14,541 bases of DNA from Lachnoclostridium sp. UBA7097 (GTDB lineage Bacteria; Bacillota; Clostridia; Lachnospirales; Lachnospiraceae): contig DKYP01000009.1 of NCBI GenBank assembly GCA_002499945.1, positions 9,195 through 23,735 on the forward strand, given 5' to 3'. Both the position numbers and the translations under genes were made by a program. The notes under the pieces were generated by a model. It did no database searches, was not told the DNA's origin, and saw only the letters and a program-made list of their open reading frames with translations. The stretch's first letter is position 1, and each line of letters opens with the position of its first letter. Positions 1 through 6,715 of the stretch are shown piece after piece.

Positions 1-3000
1 CATCTTTGTGTATAAAAAAAGGTTTTTGTAACTATGGCTCTCATCAACAAAAAGCCTGTCAACCCCTAACTGTTCAAATGTCACAACATCATCTTTCCTT
101 GATGTGTCATTAAGTTTGTCAAGCCTTGCCTGCAATGATTTCCTTGTTTTTTCAAGTTCCTTTATGGTGTACCTTTCCCCTTTTTCTGCCTTTGCTGTTA
201 TTATTGCTTCTTCAATTTCATTTATCTGTCTTTCCGCCATTGCAATCTGCCTTTCCGCAGAAAGGGGGATTTTTTCATATTGTGAATGTCCTATAATTAC
301 TGCATCAAAATCACCTGTTGCAATCCTTGAACAGAATTTTTTACGGTTTGCTGGTTCAAAATCCTTTTTTGTTGCAGCAAATATGTCTGCCCCAGGGTAA
401 AGGCGCAGGAAATCTGATGCCCACTGCCCTGTAAGATGGTTTGGCACTACAAAAAGGCTTTTCTGGCACAGCCCCAGCCGCTTGCTTTCCATAGCTGCTG
501 CAACCATTTCGTAAGTCTTGCCGGCCCCTACACAATGTGCCAGCAGGGTATTACTGCCGTATAACTGGTGTGCCACTGCATTTAACTGGTGCGGTCTTAA
601 TTTTATATCTGGTGACATCCCTGGAAATTCCAGGTGTGAGCCGTCATATTCCCTTGGCCTTGTGGAATTAAAAAGCCTGTTATATTTTGCACACAGTGCC
701 TGCCTGCGTTCCTGGTCTTTGAATACCCAGTCTTTAAAAGCCTCTTTTACTGCTTCCTGCTTCTGCCCTGCAAGCATTGTTTCTTTTTTATTAAGGACTT
801 TTGTTTCCTTACCATCTTCAACATGTACATCATAAATACGTGTATCACGCAGGTTTAAAGAGTCTTCAAGAATCCTGTACGCATTGGCACGCACTGTCCC
901 GTATGCCATGTTTGTTACTGTATTGCCTGTATCTGCATTTTTGCCTTTTATATTCCATTTGCCTGTTGCACCTGAAAACTGCACACCAATGGCATTGCTG
1001 TTAAAATAATACCCTGGTGTTTCAAATACCTCACGCATAAAATCTTCAATATATTTTGCTGGAATCCATGTTGCCCCAAGACGTACTTCTATTTCTGATG
1101 CCCCAAGTTCTTCAGGCTGTACCCTTTCAAGTGCTTTTACATTTATGCTGTATTCCGGGTGGTTCTCCGCAAACGTCCTTGCAGTTTCCAGTTTTTCCCT
1201 TACATTGCCACTAAGGTATCCGTCCGCAGTTTCCCATTGTTCTGTAACAGGGTCTTTAAATATAACCCCTTCAAGTTCCCTGGTTATTTCACTTTCATCT
1301 TTTCCTGAAAGCCCTGACATATAGGCAAGGTCAACTGAAGCTTTTTCTGAAAGTGAAACAGCCAGGGCTTCACTTGCTGTATTTACACTTGTAATTGTTT
1401 TCTTCTTTTTAATTGTCCTTCTGGTAAACATGTCTGCCTTGCCTTTATAATGCCCCTCACTGTCTGTTTTTTCCAGTGAACACAGCAGGAAATAACCTGA
1501 ATCCTGGCTGAATGCTTTTTTATTTCCTGGTGAATTAATTATACCATGTTTTTTTATAAAGCTGTCATACAGGCTGTTTAATTCTTCCTGTTTTTCTTTT
1601 ATGGCACTGTCCGGGTAATCTTCCAGCTGGAGGCGTATAAGTTCCTGTGTGCAGTCCCTTAACTGTGCCATGCCTTTTATGCGCTGCGCAGTTTTTTCTG
1701 GTACATCTGCCGGTCTCATAATGGAATTTTCCCTGTAATATATTTTATTATCCACTAAGGTATAACTGTAGTTCTTTACAGACGGGTCTGCTGGCAGGCT
1801 GCCTGTTTCCTCTGCTTCCTGCAGGTTATCATTGCCATATTCCATGGTGCTTATGCTACCGTTTATATTCTCAATGGCTTTTTTTAGCTGTTCCTGTAAT
1901 GTTGTGGAGGTATCAGGGATACAGGCAGCTTCCATGCCATGTGCCCCTGATACCATCTCCATTTTGCCAAGAACCATTTCCGGGTGCCCTGCAAAATACT
2001 GGTTTACTGTAATGCCGTCTTTGTTTTCTGCAAGATATACCCACTCTGGTGTTATTTCTGCTATCCTGTCACGTTTTTTAAAAAACAGTATGTCAGAAGT
2101 GGTTTCTGTACCAGCATTTTCTTTAAATGCAGTATTCGGCAGCCTTACAGCCCCTATAAGCTCTGCCCTCTGTGCAAAGTATTTCCTTGCTTTGGCACTT
2201 TGTTTGTCCATTGTGCCTTTTGATGTAATAAATGCAGCTATGCCGCCTGGTCTTACTTTATCAAGTATCTTTGCTAAAAAATAATCATGCACAAGGAAAT
2301 TATGCCTGTCATATGCCTTGTCCTGTATTTTATACTGCCCGAATGGTATGTTGCCTACGGCTATATCAAAAAAATTGTCTGGAAAATCTGTTTTTTCAAA
2401 ACCTGTGGTTTTTATGTCTGCCTGTGGGTAAAGCTGTTTTGCAATACGCCCCGTAATTCCGTCAAGTTCCACACCATAAAGCCTGCTGTCCTGCATTTTT
2501 TCTGGAAGCATCCCGAAAAAGTTGCCAGTGCCCATTGCAGGTTCTAAAATATTGCCTTTTGAAAAACCCGTCTGCCCTATTGCATCATATATTGCATTAA
2601 TAATAACAGGGCTTGTATAATGGGCATTCAGTGTGCTTGCCCTTGCAGATGTATATTCTTCTGGTGAAAGCAGGTTTTTAAGTTCCTGGTATTCCTTTTC
2701 CCAGTTTGTTTTTGTACTGTCAAAGGCATCTGCAAGACCGCCCCACCCTGCATATTTTGATAAAACTTCCTGTTCCCCTGGCGTTGCGGTACGGTTTTCA
2801 ATTTCAATTTTCTTTAATGTCTGTATTGCTTCTATATTCTGGCGGTATTTTTCTTTTGGTGCAAAGCCTTTTCCTTCTGGTTCTTCCCCATTATATTTTA
2901 TATGGAAATTAGCTGCCTTTGTATGCCCTGTTTCTGTTTCTGGCTCTGCCTGTTTTTCCTGTATCTGGCTGCTTTGTACAGTTTCTCCTGCTTCTTTTAC

Positions 3001-5373
3001 CTCATGCGGTTTTTCTGCTGTCTGTTCCTGTTTATATTGTATATAAGCCTTTTTTTCTTCTGGTGTAAGGTATCTGTCCTCTTTTATAAGCTGGCGTATA
3101 CGTTTTTCTACAACATTCCACCCCAGTAAAACCTTTGTATACGGGTCACTTATATTCCCTTTTTCAAACCCTATGCCCCTGTAACCATGCCACTGGCTGC
3201 TGTTACCAGAACCAGGCAGTGCAGGTGTCCTCCCGCCTGTGCCATATTCATTTTTAAGGAAAGCAATGTTTTCTTCTGTGGAATGGTTTTCCATAAAATA
3301 CCCATATATACGGTATTTTCCCTGGCTTACGCCACTGCCGCTGGCCAACTGGAAATCAATTTCATCCTGTGTTATAAAATCTTCATGTCTTATGTTTACA
3401 TTATCCTGCAATGGGAATTTTATTTTTTCTGTATGCAGGCTAGCAAGTTCCTCCCGCAGTTCTTCCGGGGTGTACACAAAATGGCAGCGCAAAGATGCAC
3501 TGCCATTTTCCAGGCTGTTTATAGCATTGTCCATACAGTTTATTATAACCCCTGTACTTTCCCTGTCACAAAGCATGGTTACAAGGTGCGCATGGCTGTC
3601 TGGAAAATCTGCACTGTTTATGCCAAGTTCTTCAGGAATTTTTCCAATGCCGTCCCTGAAAAAGAAATAAACATTATTTGCAATCCTTGCACGTTCTGTT
3701 TCTTCTACAAGCCCGGCCTCACCTGCACCCATATATGTGCCATTTTCTACCATGCTGCGGATACGTCTTTCTGTTTCTTCCCATGTATATGATGCTATGG
3801 TATTTTCTTTTGCAGAAGTGCCATACCCAATTTCCATTCCTGTTTTATCAAACCATACAGAAACAGGGCGTCCGCCAAATTCAAAGCCTTTTCCTGTTGC
3901 CCCGTATTCCTTTTGCAAGAAAACTGCCATTTCCTGCGGAGTTTTCCCCTGCTGGTATCTGGCATAAATACGGCTTCTGCTGTCTTTCATGCCACCGCCT
4001 GTACGCAGTATTTCATCTGTATTTTCTTCTGGAAAAGAAAAAGCAGCGGGCAAAGCATATTTAATACCTGCTTCCGCTGCTGCAATGTTCCCTGCCTGTT
4101 CCTCCATATCCGGGAAAAGGCTTATCTGCTGGTAAACTTCTTCTGTACTTAATTGTATACTATTTCTTCCAGGACTATCTCCTCTGCCCTCTGCCTGATA
4201 TTCTCCATTTTCTGTACCCATAACATCTGGTTTTCTGCTTTCAGGGTTTCTTCCACCCCTTCCGTTTCTGCCATCTGTTTTATTATCCTGTCCATTCTCT
4301 CCTCTGCCTGCCCCTGTACCATAAGCAGATGTTCTGTCAGCCTGTTTGAAAGAACCATTGCTGTGAACGTCCCGCCCTTGTTCTCCTCCAGGTAGTTTTT
4401 CCTTAGAAGCCCGAATTTCCTTATCTCCCCTTCTGGCTGTGCGTCCATCTCTATATCCGGTACCAGGTAATCCCCTTCCTGCCTGTATTCCAGTTTCATT
4501 CTCTGTGCCCCTTTCCACTATATCTTTTTCTATGCTGCTGTTCCTGTTATTATTATAGTCCCTGTCTGGTGCATTTTCAATATCCTTTCTGGAAATATTT
4601 GTAAATTCTTTCTGCACCTTTTTTTCATACTGGCGTACTGCACGCCCTATCTCTGTCATAAACGGCTTTACCTGGCTGTTTATGGCATTCCCTAAAACAG
4701 ACAGTGTGTCTGTAGTGTTAAATTTATTGATATATTCAAAAATATACCCGTCCTTTATTTGTCCCATGTCCATGCCACAGCCAGAAAGCACTGTATATGC
4801 AATGCTTTCTGCCAGGGTTATCCACAGCTGTACCTGCATGTCGCTGTCATTTGTACCATCTAAAAGGCTTCCCTCCTGTACATCTTTTAAAGCATCTGTA
4901 ACTTCTTCATAACACTTCCTGGCAATTTTCAGGGAAATACTTGTAATTTTATCCACAAAAGAAGCATTTTTTCTAGTTTCACCATATATACTTTCAAGAT
5001 GTTTTATTACTGCCCCTTCTTTTTCTGGTGTTACCTCCCACAAATCAGGAAACCTGCCAATCCTCCTTGCCTTATGTACATCAGATATGTCAAAAACATA
5101 TTTAAGCTTTGGCCTGCCAGCCTCTGCATCTATGAGGGCAATACCTTTTGAGCCTTTATTGACCCAGCAGTTTAAACGCCTGTTCCACGTATTTACAGAA
5201 GCACATGCTGTTGCATCTGGTTTCTGTGCATATATCAGCATCTGCTCATGGAAAGAATATTTATAAAGATTTCCAGCAGACTGCAAAAAACCTTTCCAGT
5301 TTTCAGAAGTTTCTGTAATATTTTTTTCTGTATCTTTTGAAAGCTGGAGTATTGTATTATATTTCTCTGCCAT
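1..5373 (-). CDS. Giant N6-adenine methylase / SNF2-type helicase polyvalent protein of an ICE (C-terminus beyond window)
   Basis: I read this frame codon by codon from an ATG at 5373 to the window edge and found no stop, giving 1791 codons and an incomplete C-terminus. The start follows a strong Shine-Dalgarno (GGAGGGA at 5383-5377). The N-terminal ~120 residues (HEQMLIYAQ, W-NKGSKGIAL) resemble the ArdC-like start of conjugative-element polyvalent proteins. Residues ~292-409 are a Gly/Arg/Asp/Asn-rich, disordered-looking linker. Residues ~469-548 and ~688-769 are two copies of a module with RIY, FLK/Q-EYG and a terminal W-x(4)-RIR. The methylase core has motif I EPAMGTGNFFG (944-954) and the catalytic NIPFGQY (1008-1014), a variant of NPPY. 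The helicase begins with RPHQLNAV, Walker A GAGKT (1616-1620) and DESH (1777-1780). It is the large SNF2/methylase protein found next to topoisomerase III in Tn1549-like elements. A role in processing or protecting transferred DNA is inference. A complete tnpV-like gene lies inside it in another frame. Confidence 0.93.
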   Translation of the reverse strand, partial: MAEKYNTILQLSKDTEKNITETSENWKGFLQSAGNLYKYSFHEQMLIYAQKPDATACASVNTWNRRLNCWVNKGSKGIALIDAEAGRPKLKYVFDISDVHKARRIGRFPDLWEVTPEKEGAVIKHLESIYGETRKNASFVDKITSISLKIARKCYEEVTDALKDVQEGSLLDGTNDSDMQVQLWITLAESIAYTVLSGCGMDMGQIKDGYIFEYINKFNTTDTLSVLGNAINSQVKPFMTEIGRAVRQYEKKVQKEFTNISRKDIENAPDRDYNNNRNSSIEKDIVERGTENETGIQAGRGLPGTGYRDGRTARRGDKEIRASKEKLPGGEQGRDVHSNGSFKQADRTSAYGTGAGRGENGQDNKTDGRNGRGGRNPESRKPDVMGTENGEYQAEGRGDSPGRNSIQLSTEEVYQQISLFPDMEEQAGNIAAAEAGIKYALPAAFSFPEENTDEILRTGGGMKDSRSRIYARYQQGKTPQEMAVFLQKEYGATGKGFEFGGRPVSVWFDKTGMEIGYGTSAKENTIASYTWEETERRIRSMVENGTYMGAGEAGLVEETERARIANNVYFFFRDGIGKIPEELGINSADFPDSHAHLVTMLCDRESTGVIINCMDNAINSLENGSASLRCHFVYTPEELREELASLHTEKIKFPLQDNVNIRHEDFITQDEIDFQLASGSGVSQGKYRIYGYFMENHSTEENIAFLKNEYGTGGRTPALPGSGNSSQWHGYRGIGFEKGNISDPYTKVLLGWNVVEKRIRQLIKEDRYLTPEEKKAYIQYKQEQTAEKPHEVKEAGETVQSSQIQEKQAEPETETGHTKAANFHIKYNGEEPEGKGFAPKEKYRQNIEAIQTLKKIEIENRTATPGEQEVLSKYAGWGGLADAFDSTKTNWEKEYQELKNLLSPEEYTSARASTLNAHYTSPVIINAIYDAIGQTGFSKGNILEPAMGTGNFFGMLPEKMQDSRLYGVELDGITGRIAKQLYPQADIKTTGFEKTDFPDNFFDIAVGNIPFGQYKIQDKAYDRHNFLVHDYFLAKILDKVRPGGIAAFITSKGTMDKQSAKARKYFAQRAELIGAVRLPNTAFKENAGTETTSDILFFKKRDRIAEITPEWVYLAENKDGITVNQYFAGHPEMVLGKMEMVSGAHGMEAACIPDTSTTLQEQLKKAIENINGSISTMEYGNDNLQEAEETGSLPADPSVKNYSYTLVDNKIYYRENSIMRPADVPEKTAQRIKGMAQLRDCTQELIRLQLEDYPDSAIKEKQEELNSLYDSFIKKHGIINSPGNKKAFSQDSGYFLLCSLEKTDSEGHYKGKADMFTRRTIKKKKTITSVNTASEALAVSLSEKASVDLAYMSGLSGKDESEITRELEGVIFKDPVTEQWETADGYLSGNVREKLETARTFAENHPEYSINVKALERVQPEELGASEIEVRLGATWIPAKYIEDFMREVFETPGYYFNSNAIGVQFSGATGKWNIKGKNADTGNTVTNMAYGTVRANAYRILEDSLNLRDTRIYDVHVEDGKETKVLNKKETMLAGQKQEAVKEAFKDWVFKDQERRQALCAKYNRLFNSTRPREYDGSHLEFPGMSPDIKLRPHQLNAVAHQLYGSNTLLAHCVGAGKTYEMVAAAMESKRLGLCQKSLFVVPNHLTGQWASDFLRLYPGADIFAATKKDFEPANRKKFCSRIATGDFDAVIIGHSQYEKIPLSAERQIAMAERQINEIEEAIITAKAEKGERYTIKELEKTRKSLQARLDKLNDTSRKDDVVTFEQLGVDRLFVDESHSYKNLFLYTKM
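4149..4499 (-). CDS. tnpV: TnpV-family transposon protein, nested in another frame of the helicase gene
   Basis: This is a 116-residue protein on the same strand as the surrounding giant gene but shifted in frame. The ATG (4499-4497) follows GAAAGGGG with about 8 bases between, so it can be translated on its own. The sequence matches the TnpV family as I remember it: an N-terminal RQEGDYLVPD strand region, then helices, a VEETLKAEN segment, and the hallmark C-terminal pattern W-V-x2-M-x-N-I-R-x3-AEEI-x-EE-I-Y close to the stop. Length is normal for the family (about 110-120). The TnpV name comes from Tn4451-type elements; its biochemical role is not established to my knowledge. It is predicted cytosolic and charged, with no membrane segment. 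The overlapping frame encodes only low-complexity Gly/Arg-rich linker, while this frame looks structured, so it is unlikely to be a chance shadow ORF. A frameshift fusion is excluded by sight, because the helicase frame stays open on both sides. Confidence 0.8.
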   Translation of the reverse strand: MKLEYRQEGDYLVPDIEMDAQPEGEIRKFGLLRKNYLEENKGGTFTAMVLSNRLTEHLLMVQGQAEERMDRIIKQMAETEGVEETLKAENQMLWVQKMENIRQRAEEIVLEEIVYN

Positions 5374-5385
5374 CAGTCCCTCCTT

Positions 5386-5426
5386 TATAAAAAACAAGGC
5401 ATACAGACTAGTTTCCGTATGCCCTG
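5386..5426 (-). terminator. Intrinsic terminator or attenuator between the cargo gene and the helicase gene
   Basis: Read on the minus strand, CAGGGCATAC and GTATGCCTTG form a 10-bp stem (one G-U pair) around a 12-base loop containing ACTAGT, followed at once by TTTTTT. This is the classic layout of a Rho-independent terminator. It lies about 105 bases after the stop of the peptidase-like gene and only a few bases before the Shine-Dalgarno of the helicase gene. It would therefore separate the two transcription units, or act as an attenuator in the leader of the helicase gene. I see no convincing promoter between the hairpin and the helicase start, so some read-through or an upstream promoter is implied. 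Confidence 0.7.
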
Positions 5427-5530
5427 GTATTTTATGTTCTATTTTATTTTGGTGGTATAAATATTTTTTAATAAATATCACCTGCTCAAATAACATATTT
5501 TTTAACTATATTTAATAATTTTATCATTAT

Positions 5531-6601
5531 TTAACCAATGTATTTTTTTATATACATTATTCCACGTTTTCCATATTTATTTCTTTTAGTAAAGTAATTT
5601 GACCATGTATATGTATAAACAGCAACTGTAAGTTTGTTATCTGCATTTGCGTCAACAATCGTAAAATCATTATCAGTTATTCCAATAATAATTAATGAGT
5701 GATTTTTTGTCTTGTTTTCATTACCTGTACGAATATGTGCCCCAATACCAGCAGAATTCACTAAAGATTTTAATTTATCAGCTGTTAGATTTTTACTAGG
5801 TATTTTTCCACTTATATCTTTAAATTTGTTAGGTGAATTTTTATCATGGCAACCGTATAATTTTTGTTGGACATAACGAGCAAAACCACAACATTGTGTA
5901 GCCAACATATTTATTTTTTTCCCATTAACATTTGCATACATTCCTGATGCATATTTATTTCCTATAGGATATTCAGATAATGTAATTCCATTTATTGTTA
6001 ATATATTATTAGAAATACTGTATGAAGAGTTATCTGGTGCAGGAGATGGAGCAGAAAATTTAACAGTATTTGCATATCTATTTTCGGAAATACCATGTTC
6101 TATATAATGCCTTAGCAAAAACTTACTGTCATAGTTTACTAAATCATGATTCTTCATATGATAATAATAGCCATTATAATATTTTGAAGATGCCCTATAT
6201 TCTGCATATCCCCACTGGCAAAAATGATTATATGCCTTTATATAATCATTCCCAAATATCCTCTTTAAGTCATCATTATATTCTAGATAATACTTTAAAT
6301 CTAAAATTGGAGAGGCACTTCTTCCTTCTTTAATTCCAAATGTAAACCAATGTTGCTTCAATTTTGCTTCATTATAGCCACATGCCTCTTTCACATCTTC
6401 ATTATTATCAGCATAATATACATAATCAAAACACAATCCAGCTATTTCACTTTCTGTACCATTATATACTACACTAGCAAAAGTTGCAGCAGATACCCTT
6501 ACTGATCTAAACACATTTTTTGTCATTGTAAATAGCATAATAAACAGAATAACTATTAAAATTTTGTGTCTGAAACCAGACCTGTTACCACATTCTTTCA
6601 T
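5531..6601 (-). CDS. Secreted repeat protein with C-terminal papain-like (CHAP/C39-like) domain, probable cargo
   Basis: I place the start at the ATG at 6601 (356 residues). AAGGAGG lies 8 bases before it, whereas the ATG at 6607 would leave only 2 bases. Residues ~13-39 are a hydrophobic segment ending in SAA, a likely signal peptide. Residues ~58-179 hold three ~40-residue repeats (FDYVYYADNNEDV; LDLKYYLEYNDDL; YYNGYYYHMKNHDL), each with a later H-x(4)-G(I/Y) and mostly a following EGR/ENR-like turn. This type occurs in clostridial surface proteins. The C-terminal domain has QCCGFARYV (Cys237), NHSLIIIG (His301) and IVDAN (Asp317), in the order of a papain-like Cys-His-Asp triad, as in CHAP or related peptidases/amidases. 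It ends with Y-T-W-S and RGIMYI. Base composition is clearly more AT-rich than its neighbours, and it has its own spacers and terminator. I infer an inserted cargo gene acting outside the cell. Substrate is unknown; wall amidase, protease or toxin-like roles are all possible. Confidence 0.8.
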   Translation of the reverse strand: MKECGNRSGFRHKILIVILFIMLFTMTKNVFRSVRVSAATFASVVYNGTESEIAGLCFDYVYYADNNEDVKEACGYNEAKLKQHWFTFGIKEGRSASPILDLKYYLEYNDDLKRIFGNDYIKAYNHFCQWGYAEYRASSKYYNGYYYHMKNHDLVNYDSKFLLRHYIEHGISENRYANTVKFSAPSPAPDNSSYSISNNILTINGITLSEYPIGNKYASGMYANVNGKKINMLATQCCGFARYVQQKLYGCHDKNSPNKFKDISGKIPSKNLTADKLKSLVNSAGIGAHIRTGNENKTKNHSLIIIGITDNDFTIVDANADNKLTVAVYTYTWSNYFTKRNKYGKRGIMYIKKYIG

Positions 6602-6653
6602 AAGCATTTCCTCCTTACTTGGATAAATAAAATCTAATAAATTACAATTTCAT

Positions 6654-6680
6654 GTTATAACTTTTTACAAAAAAATTCAA
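6654..6680 (-). promoter_or_regulatory. Possible promoter for the secreted peptidase-like gene
   Basis: In the AT-rich 108-base gap after topB, the minus strand carries TTGAAT (6680-6675) and TATAAC (6659-6654) with 15 bases between them, about 50 bases before the start codon. The boxes fit sigma-A moderately but the spacer is short, and random matches are common in such AT-rich DNA. The better argument for a promoter here is context: the gap is the first long spacer in an otherwise tightly packed operon and precedes a gene of different composition. Confidence 0.3.
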
Positions 6681-6715
6681 TATGATTTTAATAATTTATA
6701 TATAAGACTTACAAA

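Noticed and set aside
1832..2284. Plus-strand ORF of 150 codons opposite the methylase domain, and other plus-strand ORFs such as 3187-3792, 7793-8305 and 13659-14234
   Set aside because: They lie antisense to clear family-matched genes, have Cys/Phe/Leu-rich shadow-type translations without domains, and arise because the minus-strand genes rarely use the codons that read as stops on the other strand.
4149..4499. A frameshift or fusion explaining tnpV inside the helicase gene (one gene split by a sequencing error)
   Set aside because: The helicase frame remains open and in phase on both sides of and across the tnpV region, so no shift is needed; the two frames coexist.
5440..5490. Possible AT-rich hairpin (GGTGATATTTAT... 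with ...ACCACC) upstream of the helicase gene
   Set aside because: The arms pair for only four G/C-containing bases before mismatches, so it is not supported as a structured element.
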